Assembly: GCA_026397755.1 (NCBI GenBank)
Contig: JAPLUF010000283.1
Location: forward strand, 1 to 45,168
DNA length: 45,168 nucleotides
Direction of reading: 5' to 3'
From: Verrucomicrobiota bacterium
Lineage (GTDB): Bacteria; Verrucomicrobiota; Verrucomicrobiia; Limisphaerales; UBA9464
Shown: positions 8,384-18,900 of the stretch, piece after piece
Layout of the letters: every line of letters begins with the position of its first letter
How positions within the stretch are numbered: position 1 is the first letter of the stretch
Translations under genes and position numbers: made by a program
Notes under the pieces: model-generated
Databases searched by the model: none
What the model saw: only the letters and a program-made list of their open reading frames with translations
What the model was told of the DNA's origin: nothing

Positions 8384-10641
8384 CATTTCCCGAGATACCA
8401 TGGAGGTCCTGGAACGGGCCGCTCACCGCCGACCTGGCTCGGGAGTCCGGAGGGTTTGGATTAGGCCAGGTGCCCGCCCGCCTGAAGCCCGATGCGACCA
8501 CGGGTCTGATTTGCGGTTTTTGCGCCACTGGTTGCGGATTGACGGCCCATTTGGTGGATGGGGAGGCGGTGAACCTGACTCCGGATCCCGCGTTTCCAGT
8601 TAATTTGGGCATGGCCTGCCCCAAGGGTTGGGAAGCGTTGGTTCCTCTAGATGCACCCGATCGGGCCACGACCCCTTGGTTGCGAAATCCTCTCACGGGC
8701 GTCATGGAACCGGTGCCGTGGACCCGTGCGTTGGAGGTGTTCGTTTCGCGAATGAAATCGGTGCAGCAGAAGCATGGGCCCCATTCCATCGCGTTCCTCA
8801 GCACCGGCCAGATTTGCACCGAGGAGATGGCCCTGCTGGGGGCTCTCTTCAAATTCGGAATGGGTGGCTTGCATTGCGATTCCAATACGCGTCAGTGCAT
8901 GGCCACGGCGCATGCCGCCTACAAGCAGAGCTTGGGCTTCGATGCCCCGCCCTATACGTATGCCGATTTTGAAGAGTCGGACTGCCTGGTGTTTGTGGGG
9001 TCGAATCCCGCGGTAGCCCACCCCATTCTGTGGCAACGGGTCCTGCGTAACCGGAGGCAGCCGGAGATCCTTGTGCTCGATCCCCGTCGGACGGAGACAG
9101 CGATGGCCGCCACCTTGCATGTGCCGCTGGCTCCGAAGTCTGACCTTGTTCTCCTCTACGGATTGGCCGCGGCCTTAATCCATAGAGGTGCGGTCGATCG
9201 CGCGTTCATCGAGGCCCACACACGGGGTTTCGCGGAGTTCGAAGTCTTTGTGCAGGAGTTTACCCCGGAGCGCGTGTGCGCCGAGGCAAAGATATCCGGC
9301 GAGCTCTTTAAGACACTCGTGGAGCGCATCGCGACCCGGGCCCGAGTCTCCTACTGGTGGACCATGGGCGTGAACCAGGGCCATGAGGCGACCCGCACCG
9401 CGCAGGCGATCATCAATTTGGCGTTGATGACCGGGCAGATCGGTAAACCCGGGACGGGTGCCAATTCCATCACCGGCCAGTGCAATGCCATGGGGTCGAG
9501 GATCTTCTCCAATGTGACCAATCTTTTCGGGGGTCGCGACTTCGGGAATCCGGCCGATCGGGCTGAGGTGGAGTCCTTGTTGCGGCTGCCTGCCGGCATT
9601 GTGCCTACGGAGAATTCCTGGGCCTATGACCAGATCGTGGACGGCATTGAGTCGGGTGCGATCCGCGGCCTTTGGGTCATTGCTACCAACTCATCGCACT
9701 CTTGGATCCAACAGAGCCGGTTCAATGACCTTCTGGGGCGTCTGGAGTTTCTGGTGGTCCAGGATCTCTACACCACGACCGAGACCGCGCAGCGTGCGGA
9801 TCTGCTGTTGCCGGCGGCCGGTTGGGCCGAGAAGGAGGGAACCTTTATCAACAGCGAACGCCGTCTGGGGTTAGTGAAGCGCATTCGTCGGGCCCCCGGA
9901 CAGGCTCTTTCCGATTTCCACATCTTCCGCTTGGTGGCGGAGGCTTGGGGATGTTCGGATCTTTTGGAGGCCTGGCGCACGCCTGAAGCGGTCTTCGAGT
10001 TGTTGAAGCGCTTGAGCCGCGGCCGGCCGTGCGACATCACGGGGATCGACGGATATCGGGCTATTGATGCACTGGGCGGGATTCAATGGCCGTTTTCGCA
10101 AGCGATGAGGGAGGGTGTCTTGGATTCTGCCTCCGGCGCTTTGCTGGAAACGTTACCCGAGACTCGGGTGGCTGAAATTCGGGAGCGGCGACTCTTCGCC
10201 GATGGTCGTTTCTATACCGCTGATGGGAGGGCTGTTTTCCACTGCTCGACCCCGCAGCCAGTTCCTGAGCCCACTGATGGTCACTACCCGTGGGTCTTGC
10301 TGACCGGTCGCGGAACGAGTTCCCAGTGGCACACCAATACGCGAACTTCCAAATCAGCGGTGCTGCGTCCGCTCTATCCGGAAAACTGTTATGTGGAGAT
10401 CCACCCGGAGGACGCCGCCCGAATCGGATTGCTCCCGGGGGGGCGGGTTCTTGTGCGTTCGCGCCGTGCGGAGTTGGTGGCCGACGCCTGCATCACACCC
10501 ATCGTCCAGCCAGGTCAGGTGTTCATTCCCATGCACTACCGTGAGGTGAACCCCCTCATAAAGTCCGTGGTGGATCCCCTTTCGCGGCAACCGAGCTACA
10601 AGTTCTGTGCTGTCACCCTCGAGGCGCTGCCGCCCTCTTGA
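8380..10641 (+). CDS. nasA: Assimilatory nitrate reductase, molybdopterin-guanine-dinucleotide family (start 8380 preferred over ORF-track 7885)
   Basis: CGFCATGCGL...GMACPKG N-terminal Fe-S motif; GSNPAVAHPILWQRVL; ATNSSHSWIQQS; TGRGTSSQWHTNTRT; ATGA overlap with upstream stop; adjacent to nirA and nrt genes. Confidence 0.85.
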   Translation: MTFPEIPWRSWNGPLTADLARESGGFGLGQVPARLKPDATTGLICGFCATGCGLTAHLVDGEAVNLTPDPAFPVNLGMACPKGWEALVPLDAPDRATTPWLRNPLTGVMEPVPWTRALEVFVSRMKSVQQKHGPHSIAFLSTGQICTEEMALLGALFKFGMGGLHCDSNTRQCMATAHAAYKQSLGFDAPPYTYADFEESDCLVFVGSNPAVAHPILWQRVLRNRRQPEILVLDPRRTETAMAATLHVPLAPKSDLVLLYGLAAALIHRGAVDRAFIEAHTRGFAEFEVFVQEFTPERVCAEAKISGELFKTLVERIATRARVSYWWTMGVNQGHEATRTAQAIINLALMTGQIGKPGTGANSITGQCNAMGSRIFSNVTNLFGGRDFGNPADRAEVESLLRLPAGIVPTENSWAYDQIVDGIESGAIRGLWVIATNSSHSWIQQSRFNDLLGRLEFLVVQDLYTTTETAQRADLLLPAAGWAEKEGTFINSERRLGLVKRIRRAPGQALSDFHIFRLVAEAWGCSDLLEAWRTPEAVFELLKRLSRGRPCDITGIDGYRAIDALGGIQWPFSQAMREGVLDSASGALLETLPETRVAEIRERRLFADGRFYTADGRAVFHCSTPQPVPEPTDGHYPWVLLTGRGTSSQWHTNTRTSKSAVLRPLYPENCYVEIHPEDAARIGLLPGGRVLVRSRRAELVADACITPIVQPGQVFIPMHYREVNPLIKSVVDPLSRQPSYKFCAVTLEALPPS

Positions 10642-10667
10642 GTCGAATGGGCCGCGGGCGTGTTCCC

Positions 10668-10750
10668 GCAGGGGGCTGCCTATTGTTACCTTTTGGCAAA
10701 GGTCTCAAGCAGTATTGGGGGTTGACGCGGTTGGAATTCCAGATTCAATC
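10668..10750 (+). repeat. Copy A of an ~83-bp intergenic direct repeat upstream of the first LamG/PA14 gene
   Basis: gcagggggctgcctattgttaccttttggcaaaggtctcaagcagtattgggggttgacgcggttggaattccagattcaatc; differs from 19801-19884 by one G indel and one substitution. Confidence 0.97.
10722..10749 (+). promoter_or_regulatory. Possible sigma70-like promoter TTGACG-N16-TTCAAT inside repeat copy A
   Basis: -35-like TTGACG (10722-10727) and weak -10-like TTCAAT (10744-10749); inverted repeat ACCTTT-TGGC-AAAGGT at 10688-10703 just upstream. Confidence 0.4.
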
Positions 10751-10909
10751 GCCCTCGAACACCCACCGTTTAGTTAACCGTTTTAGCGCTGCGAAGCGCT
10801 GACCTCTTGGAGGTTGGTTTCGCACATAGAATTTTTGTAACCAGGTAACTTGCCTTGTTGCATTTGTGTCGATTAAGCGGCGGTTCCATAACAAAAAAAC
10901 TCCTACCCA

Positions 10910-13900
10910 ATGAGAAACACACTGAATCGGGCCTTTTTAGTTGGCCTAGTATCGTTTCTGCCAACAGCAGCGTTCTTCACCGCAAGCCAAGCACAAGCGC
11001 AGACCAAATTGGTCGCGTGGTGGGACTTCGAAAAGGTTGAATCCGACGGAGTCTCAGTCAAATCAGTCGTCGGCGGTTATGCCGGACAAATCAACGAAGC
11101 TGCTGTTTTGACGGCTGCCGGCGGCGGACGCCCCGGTGGCGGCAAGGGCTTCGACGTGTCGATCGCCAACAAGGGCTACCTGCTGCACGAGTCTTCCGGG
11201 ACCGACAATCCGCTGAATGTCGCCGCGGCCGACGACAACATCACCATCACCCTGTGGCAGAAGAACTACTCGAATCCGAACTCCAGCACGTTCTGGGCCG
11301 TTGCTGATGACGCGGGTCGCAGCACCCAGGCGCACTTGCCTTGGTCCGACGGCACCATTTATTGGGACTCCGGTGGATGCTGCGGTGGCGATACTCGCCT
11401 CAACCAGAACCCAGGTGCGGCTCACGATTGGAATTCCTGGCACTTGTATTCCTTCGTCAAGCGCGGAACCACCAAGGAAATTTGGATCGATGGCACTCTG
11501 CTCAAGACCGCCGACGGCTTCAAGGCGCACAGCGTCTTGAACACCAAGCTCTTCATCGGTGGTGAGAACGGCGGCAATCCGCCTGACGCCGTCGTCGACG
11601 ACTTCGTCATCTGGCAGGGCGCCCTCAGCAAGGAGCAAATTGCCAAGCTCGCCGCCGGCGCCAAGCCGACCGATCTGGTGATCGATACTGACAAGGACGG
11701 CATCTCTGACGACTGGGAAAAGCAGTACGGCTTCAACCCGAACGACCCTGCCGACGCCAAGAGCGACTTCGACAAGGACGGGTTTGACAACCTGGCTGAG
11801 TACAATGCCGGCACCGATCCGAAGGATCTGACCCCGCCGACTTTGGTGGGCGCTGCTGCCTCCGCCTCGGGCACCACCCTGACGATCACCTTCAGCGAGA
11901 AGGTGGATCCGGTGACCGCAGGCGCCATGGCCAACTACAGCATCACCCCAGCTCTGGCGGTGACCGCTGTGGCCGTTAAGGGCAACACGGTGACCCTCAC
12001 CACAGCCAAACAGACCCTCGACGGCACCGAGTACACCGTCTCGGTCAGCAACGTTCAGGATCTCTCCAAAAAGACGATCGTGGCCGCCTCCAAGGTGAGC
12101 GCTTACGCCTTCGTTACCCTGCGCAACGGCATCGCTAAGTTCTCGGCTTGGTTGGGCATCAGCGGCGGGCTCCAGAACCTGTTGGATGATCCCCGTTACC
12201 AGGCTGGCACACCGGATGTGGTTGGAGCCATGTTTGGTATGAATAGCCGCGATGTGTTTCCTACCGATGCGAATGACAACTATGGTGCGACGATGGAGGC
12301 CATCCTGACCCCGGTTGAGAGCGGCAGCTACCGGTTCTTCATCTACAGCGACGATGCATCTCAGCTCTTCCTGAGCACCGACGACAAGGTAGCCAACTTG
12401 GCGCAGATCGCCGAAGAAACCGGATGCTGCAACTTCTTCACTGAGCCCGAAAGCCCCCGGACCTCTGATCCTATCGCGTTGACCGCGGGCAAGAAGTACT
12501 TCATCCGCCTGATCTATAAAGAGGGCGGTGGTGGTGACTACGGCCAAGTCGCTTGGCGTAAGGAAGGCGATGCAACCCCGGCGTCGGCTCTCAAGCCCAT
12601 CGACGGCAAGTTCCTGAGCGCCGAGGCCGTGGCCTCGCCCGCCGGCTTCATTAAGAGCGTCGCTCCGACGCCCAAAACGGTTCAGGCCGGCAACAACATG
12701 GAGATCGTCCACGTGGACGGCCGCACGGTGCAGACCGCGGCGACCACCAGCCTTGAGGTCGATGGAGCCAAGGTGAATGCCACCATCGAGAAGTCGGGCA
12801 TCTTCCTGACCGTGAAGTACACCGCCAGCTTCGCGCCGAACACCAAGCACACCGCGAAGCTCAACTACCTCGACGTCGCCGGCAAGCCGACCTCTTACGA
12901 GTGGTCGTTCAGCACCAACCCGCTCAATGACGCGAACGCGCTGTTCATCGAGGCCGAAGACTTTGACTTCGACGGCGGTCAGACGATCAGCGATCAAAAG
13001 ATTGGTATGAACGGCAAGTATCCGGGTGACGCCTTCAAAGACAAGTCGGGCATCCCGGGTGTCGACTTCAACAACCCCGGTGGTAACGCCGGCCAGAACT
13101 ACCGGCCTGACACCGGCGTGGCGGCGGGCAAGAGCCCGAACGGCGGCGGTCGCAACCGCGGTTTGTTCGACGTCGATGTGAACTACACCGTCGGCTGGAA
13201 CGACGCGGGTGACTGGCAGAACTACACCCGCACCTTCCCGACCCCGGCCAAGAAGTATTCGGTGTACGGCTTCGCCTCCTCGGGTGGCGATCCGATCCAG
13301 TTCACCCTAGATCAGGTGACCGCCGGTGTGGGCACCGAGGCCCAGACCCTGAAGCGGCTGGCCGAGCTGAAGCCCGGCCGTGCGACCGCGGGTTGGGACA
13401 ATCTGGAGCTCTTCGCGTTCACCGATCCGACCACCAAGGCTCCGTCCGTGCTGGAACTGGGTGGCAAGATGACCCTGCGTCTGACCTTGCCGGCCGGCGC
13501 TGGTGACATGGACTTCATCGCCTTCATCCCGGCGCCCCTCCCGAACAATGTGCTCAGCAAGGACGACACCATCGTTCCGAGCTCCGCCAATCATCCAGCC
13601 GGCGAGGCTTCTCCGAAGGTTATCGACGGTCTCAGCTCCACGAAGTACCTGAACTTCGACAAGCTGAACACCGGCTTCACGGTGACCCCGAAGGCGGGTG
13701 CCTCGGTCATCTCCGCGATCACCATCACGACCGCGAATGACGCTCCTGAGCGTGATCCGGCCACTTGGCAGATCCTCGGATCCAACAACGGCACCGACTT
13801 CGAGGCCATCGCCTCGGGATCGCTCGCTGCCAACTCGACGCGGTTCAAAGTCACCACGCTGGAGTTCTCCAACACCAAGTCCTACACCAGCTACAAGGTG

Positions 13901-14182
13901 GTCTTCCCGACCGTCGTGGACGCTGTCAAGGCCAACTCGATGCAAGTCGCCGAAATCGCCCTGCTGGGCACGGCTTCCGGTGGCAGTGGTGGTGGTGGTG
14001 ATGCGCGCTTCACTGGCATCAAGGCCAATGCCGACGGTACGGTCACCATCACCTGGACGGGTGCTGGCAAGCTGCAGTCCGCTGTCTCGCTCAGCGGTCC
14101 TTGGACCGATGTGGCGGGTGCCGCCAGCCCGCTGACGGTGCCGGCCAATCAGGCCGCCCAGTTCGCGCGGATCGTTAAATAA
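10910..14182 (+). CDS. Secreted multidomain protein: signal peptide, LamG, TSP3-like Ca repeat, Big_5/SwmB-like, PA14-like, CBM6-like, F5/8C-like
   Basis: MRNTLNRAFLVGLVSFLPTA signal peptide; DTDKDGISDDWEKQYGFNPND; SGSYRFFIYSDDASQLFLSTDD (PA14-like); FIEAEDFDFDGG...WNDAGDWQNY (CBM6-like); SPKVIDGLSSTKYLNF (F5/8C-like). Confidence 0.85.
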   Translation: MRNTLNRAFLVGLVSFLPTAAFFTASQAQAQTKLVAWWDFEKVESDGVSVKSVVGGYAGQINEAAVLTAAGGGRPGGGKGFDVSIANKGYLLHESSGTDNPLNVAAADDNITITLWQKNYSNPNSSTFWAVADDAGRSTQAHLPWSDGTIYWDSGGCCGGDTRLNQNPGAAHDWNSWHLYSFVKRGTTKEIWIDGTLLKTADGFKAHSVLNTKLFIGGENGGNPPDAVVDDFVIWQGALSKEQIAKLAAGAKPTDLVIDTDKDGISDDWEKQYGFNPNDPADAKSDFDKDGFDNLAEYNAGTDPKDLTPPTLVGAAASASGTTLTITFSEKVDPVTAGAMANYSITPALAVTAVAVKGNTVTLTTAKQTLDGTEYTVSVSNVQDLSKKTIVAASKVSAYAFVTLRNGIAKFSAWLGISGGLQNLLDDPRYQAGTPDVVGAMFGMNSRDVFPTDANDNYGATMEAILTPVESGSYRFFIYSDDASQLFLSTDDKVANLAQIAEETGCCNFFTEPESPRTSDPIALTAGKKYFIRLIYKEGGGGDYGQVAWRKEGDATPASALKPIDGKFLSAEAVASPAGFIKSVAPTPKTVQAGNNMEIVHVDGRTVQTAATTSLEVDGAKVNATIEKSGIFLTVKYTASFAPNTKHTAKLNYLDVAGKPTSYEWSFSTNPLNDANALFIEAEDFDFDGGQTISDQKIGMNGKYPGDAFKDKSGIPGVDFNNPGGNAGQNYRPDTGVAAGKSPNGGGRNRGLFDVDVNYTVGWNDAGDWQNYTRTFPTPAKKYSVYGFASSGGDPIQFTLDQVTAGVGTEAQTLKRLAELKPGRATAGWDNLELFAFTDPTTKAPSVLELGGKMTLRLTLPAGAGDMDFIAFIPAPLPNNVLSKDDTIVPSSANHPAGEASPKVIDGLSSTKYLNFDKLNTGFTVTPKAGASVISAITITTANDAPERDPATWQILGSNNGTDFEAIASGSLAANSTRFKVTTLEFSNTKSYTSYKVVFPTVVDAVKANSMQVAEIALLGTASGGSGGGGDARFTGIKANADGTVTITWTGAGKLQSAVSLSGPWTDVAGAASPLTVPANQAAQFARIVK

Positions 14183-14207
14183 CGGTTAACACCCGTTCTT
14201 GAATCAG

Positions 14208-14238
14208 GGGGACCGAGGACAACCTCGGTCCCCTTTTT
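14208..14238 (+). terminator. Rho-independent terminator
   Basis: Perfect 11-bp stem GGGGACCGAGG-ACAA-CCTCGGTCCCC followed by TTTTT, 26 bp after the LamG gene stop. Confidence 0.93.
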
Positions 14239-14298
14239 CAATTCGGGTCGGTGGTTGTCCAAGGAGCCGAAACGGATTCGGTGAAGAGAAACCCAGCC

Positions 14299-15921
14299 AT
14301 GGGATCACTGTTTTCGCATGGGATTTGGAAGAGCTTGAGACTTCCTGTCTCTCTCGTCGTCCTGCTCCTGGTGGCGGGCCTCAGTCATGCCGCGGACCAA
14401 CCGCAGGGGGCTGCAACAGCGCCGACGGCACCGCTTGTTGGGTCTGAATCTTCGCCCGAATTTTTGGTTCAGGGTCGTGAATTGGCCCGATTGCATTGTC
14501 AGGGATGCCACCTTCAGCCCGAGCCTGATCAACTCGACAAGGTCACTTGGTATGAACAGACCTTGCCTCGCATGTCCATCCGGCTGGGATTCATGCCCCA
14601 GTCCATCGATCGGCATCCTGAAGCAGATCTTCTGAAGGCTTCCGGCCGTTTTGCCACAACACCCTACATCCCTGTTTCCGACTGGAAGGCGATCACCAAT
14701 TACTACGTCTCCAGCGCGCCGGAGAAGCCGTTGCCGCAGGCGCGATCCCAGCCCATTCGGATGGGGTTAAAGTCCTTTCGGGTCGAGCCGGCCGCCGCCG
14801 CTGAGTCGGGTGGGCCGGAGACGACCCTCGTCCGGATCGATTCCCAGAATCGGCGTTTGTTTGTCGGCGACGCCCGGCGCAAGACCTTGGAATTGCGGGG
14901 TCCGGACGGATCTCTGCGCCAAACACAAACCATCGGAAATGTGCCGGTGGGTCTTTCCTTCGGATCGAGCATGGGCCTTCTCGCTTCGATCGGTAGTTTT
15001 ATGCCGTCCGACCGGCCTTTGGCGGATGTCCGGCGTTGGGACGGTACTTTGGGTTCACTAGCCACCGCCGCGCCGATCTTGACCAACCTTCCGCGGGTGA
15101 CCCAAGCGATCCTCGAAGACCTCAATGGAGACGGTCGGGAAGATTTGATCGTCTCTGCCTTTGGCAACGTGATGGGACGCTTCTCGTGGCATGAGAACCT
15201 GGGAGGCGGGAAATACACCGAACATGTGCTACTGGATCGTCCCGGAGCCATATGCGCCCAGGTTCTTGATTTTAACCAAGATGGTCGCCCGGATATCGGT
15301 GTGCTGGTGGCCCAGGAAACCGAATCCTTTTTCATTTTTCTTAACCGCGGAGCGGGGAAGTTCTCCATGCAGGTGGGATTTCAGCGATCTCCGCTCTTCG
15401 GTCATACCTCCTTTGATGTCGCCGACTTGGATGGCGATGGGCGTCCGGACCTAGTGGTCACCAATGGCGACAACGGGGAATATGCTTCGCCCATCAAACG
15501 CTATCACGGTATCCGGGTTTACATGGGTCGGCCGGATCTCACCTTCCGCGAGAGTTTTTTCTATCCGCTCAACGGGGCGTTCAAGGCTTTCGTCCGAGAT
15601 TTCGATCAAGATGGTCACCCTGAAATTGCCGCCATCTCGTATTTCCCCGACTACTCCAAGTCGCCGGAAGAAGGGTTCGTTTGCTTGGAGAACCGCGGCA
15701 ATTTCCGGTTCGCAGCTACCACCTTCAAGGAAAGCCTGGCGGGTCGATGGCTCACCCTCGACTGCGGCGACTTGGATGGCGACGGCGATGAAGACTTAGT
15801 CCTCGGATCCCACATTCATGGGCCAAGTCCGGTACCTGACAACCTCAAGGCCAATTGGGAGCGCGACCGCATCCCCTTCATGATCTTGCGCAACACCACC
15901 GTGGATCGAAAGGGGCCATGA
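14299..15921 (+). CDS. Exported FG-GAP/VCBS beta-propeller protein with N-terminal c-type heme motif (start uncertain: GTG 14251/14281 or ATG 14299)
   Basis: Signal peptide; CQGCH heme motif; repeated DLNGDGREDLIV, DFNQDGRPDIGV, DLDGDGRPDLVV, DLDGDGDEDLVL. Confidence 0.82.
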   Translation: MGSLFSHGIWKSLRLPVSLVVLLLVAGLSHAADQPQGAATAPTAPLVGSESSPEFLVQGRELARLHCQGCHLQPEPDQLDKVTWYEQTLPRMSIRLGFMPQSIDRHPEADLLKASGRFATTPYIPVSDWKAITNYYVSSAPEKPLPQARSQPIRMGLKSFRVEPAAAAESGGPETTLVRIDSQNRRLFVGDARRKTLELRGPDGSLRQTQTIGNVPVGLSFGSSMGLLASIGSFMPSDRPLADVRRWDGTLGSLATAAPILTNLPRVTQAILEDLNGDGREDLIVSAFGNVMGRFSWHENLGGGKYTEHVLLDRPGAICAQVLDFNQDGRPDIGVLVAQETESFFIFLNRGAGKFSMQVGFQRSPLFGHTSFDVADLDGDGRPDLVVTNGDNGEYASPIKRYHGIRVYMGRPDLTFRESFFYPLNGAFKAFVRDFDQDGHPEIAAISYFPDYSKSPEEGFVCLENRGNFRFAATTFKESLAGRWLTLDCGDLDGDGDEDLVLGSHIHGPSPVPDNLKANWERDRIPFMILRNTTVDRKGP

Positions 15922-18900
15922 GGCGTACTTTGGCCACCGGTGCGTATGCCCTATTACTGGCAGCACCCCGGCTACTGTTTCTCGGGTTAGCGGACGTGCT
16001 CATCATCCCCTTGGTTTTTGCGGAAAAAGCGTCGGTTTCATCGAGTGCGGAAGCCGGCGAGCCGGGCCCAGGTTTTCTGAGATGGCGTCTACCAGTGCGA
16101 ACTCCTTCGGGTGGTGGAGTGGGTGCAGGTTTTCGCGCCGTAGATTCGAGTCGTTCGGGCATTCAGTTCACCAACCGCCTCGAGGAAGCTTCGGCGGCCC
16201 GGAACCGCATCCTCGAAAATGGCTCGGGCTTGGCGTTGGGCGATGTCAATGGCGACGGACTGCCGGACCTCTACTTGTGCAGTTTGGAGGGCACGAATGC
16301 GTTGTACCTCAACCGCGGTGGATGGCGCTTTGAGGAAGCGGCAAAAATAGCCGGAGTGGATTGCTCAGGTCAGCGATCCTCTGGGTGCCTTTTGGTGGAT
16401 GTGGATGGAGACCGCGATTTGGACTTGCTGGTGAATGCCTTGGGCGGCGGCACGCGGTTGTTTCTCAACGACGCGTTGGGCCGATTCACGGAGTCGACCA
16501 ATAGCGGTTTTGCCCGGCGTCTGGGGGCGACTTCCATGGCCGCGGCCGACATCACCGGGGACGGTCTCCCGGAAGTTTATGTGACCAATTACCGCACCAC
16601 GACTTATCGGGATGGATTCGATGGGGCCAAGCCGTCCCTGCGGGTCGTGGACGGAAAACCGGTGGCGGTTCCGTCTTCGCGGTTTGGAGCCACGCGGGTC
16701 CGTGGAGGTGGCGTCATGGTCAATGAGCGTGGGGAAGTGGATGTCCTTTATCGCAACAAGGGAGGAGGCGTCTTCGGCCCGATTTCTTGGACGGCGGGAG
16801 CGTTTCTGGATGCCCGCGGCCAAGCTCTGACGGAGGCTCCGCATGATTGGGGTCTCAGTGTGGCCTTCCGTGATCTCGATGGGGATTTGCAACCGGAGAT
16901 CTATGTTTGCAATGACTTCCTGCTCTCGCGGGATGCCTTCTGGCGCAACACCGGCAGCAAGGGTTTTCAGGCCGTCATGCCCGAGGCCATCCGGCAAATT
17001 TCCATGTCCTCCATGGGGGTGGATTTCGCCGACATCAACCGGGATGGCATCGACGACTTCGTGGTGGTGGACATGCTCTCGGCCGATCCGGCGGCCCGCC
17101 AGCGTCAGCGTGCCAATCACCTCACCGCTTTCGACTGGCCGACGCATGATCCCGCGTTTCGACCGGAGATGTCGCGCAACACCCTCTTCTTGGGCCGTGG
17201 CGATGGCACCTACGCGGAGATTGCGCAAATGGCGGGAATCAGCGCCACGGATTGGTCTTGGTGCCCGATCTTCGTGGACGTGGATTTAGATGGGTTCGAG
17301 GACCTCATCGTGGGTACAGGCAATGACCATGACGTCCTAGATGCCGACCTCCTCCGGGCGGTGCGCGGAGCCGACGGCCGGGACGCCTCGGGCGATGCCG
17401 TGGAAAACCTGCGTCGTTTCCCCCGTCTGGAAACACCCATGGCCGTGTTCCGCAATCGCGGTGATTTGACCTTCCAGAACATGGCGGGGGCCTGGGGATT
17501 GTCCCTACCGGCTATTCGGCACGGCATGGCTTTGGCCGATCTCGATCAGGATGGCGATTTCGATTTGGTGGTGAACCGGCTGCAAGGGCCGGCCGAGATC
17601 CATGAAAACATCAGCACTGCGCCTCGGATTGCAGTGCGGTTGCGTGGCCTTGCACCGAACACCGGGGGCATCGGCGCGCGAATCCGTTTGTTGGGCGGGC
17701 GAGTGCCACTGCAAAGCCAGGAGATGATGAGTGGCGGTCGCTATCTTTCGTGTGACCAAGGCCTGCGGGTTTTTGCAGCGGCCCCCACCGGATCCATGAC
17801 CCTCGAAGTGCACTGGCGCTCAGGAAGATTATCCCGCATCAAAGAGGTTTCAGCCAATTACCTCTATGAAGTCGATGAAGCGGCGGCGAGTGCGTCGGTC
17901 CCGACTCCCCAGCCGGAATCCATCCAAAGCCTCTTCACCGATGCCAGCGCCGTGTTGGCTCATGTCCATGAGGATCCTCCCTTCGACGATTTCCAGCTCC
18001 AGCCGCTCTTGTCGCGCAAGTTGAGCGAGTTGGGTCCGGCATTGGCCTGGTTCGATCTCAATGGCGACGGAGCTGAAGACTTGTTGGTGGGAAGTGGAGC
18101 CGGGGGAATGCCGGCCCTCTTCTACGGGGACGGTCGGGGTGGATTCACCCGGCAGGCGGATTCCGTTTTGGCATCGCCGTCGACTTTGGACACGACCGGC
18201 ATTCTCGGGCTCCACCTGGGTGGTGGTCGGCGGGAGGTGGTGGTCGGAATTGCTTCTCAGGAGGATCCGGGATCGCAGCGGCCCCGTGCCCGCGTGCGGG
18301 TCATCGGCGCCCCAGATTCGGAACCGCTCCTGCCAGAAGCGGTGGCATCATCAGGGCCCGTTGTCGCCGGTGCGGTGGGAGGAGTTGGGAGCCTCGTTCT
18401 CTTTGTCGGTGGACGGTCCATTCCGGGGCGTTATCCCGAGGCGGCGGACTCGGCGCTTTGGGTCCGTGAAGGTGACCGATGGAAAGCCCATCCGGCTGCC
18501 AACGAGGTGTTCCGTTCGGCGGGCTTGGTCAGCGGGGCCGTGTTCACGGATCTCGATGGGGATGGGAACTCGGAGTTGGTGCTGGCCTGCGATTGGGGCA
18601 GTCCAAAAGTGTACGCCTGGGTTCAAGGAGTTCCGGTGGATCGGACCCGCGAGTGGGGACTCGAGGATTTGACCGGTTGGTGGAATTCGGTTCAATCCGC
18701 TGACTGCGATGGGGATGGGCGCATGGATCTGGTGCTCGGCAATCTCGGGCGCAATTCCCGATGGCAAGACCACTTGGCCCGGCCCGCTCGGGTGTATTAT
18801 GGAGAGGCCGACGGCGACGGCCGGCTGGAACTGCTCGAGGCCTTTTGGCATGCAGGAAGTCAGAAATGGCTGCCATGGCGAGATGCCGAGACCGTGGGCC

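Noticed and set aside
7271-8401. 376-aa minus-strand ORF
   Set aside because: Antisense to the DmsBC-like fusion; low-complexity, no domain.
10688-10712. Sigma54-type promoter (TGGCA...GC) in the repeat block
   Set aside because: GG-to-GC spacing is 12 nt rather than the required 10.
10668-10750. Known riboswitch (for example c-di-GMP class) in the repeat block
   Set aside because: I could not recognise any conserved riboswitch core; a covariance-model search (Rfam/Infernal) would be needed.
11063-12997. 644-aa minus-strand ORF
   Set aside because: Shadow ORF antisense to the clearly coding LamG/PA14 gene; composition follows GC codon bias, no recognisable domain.
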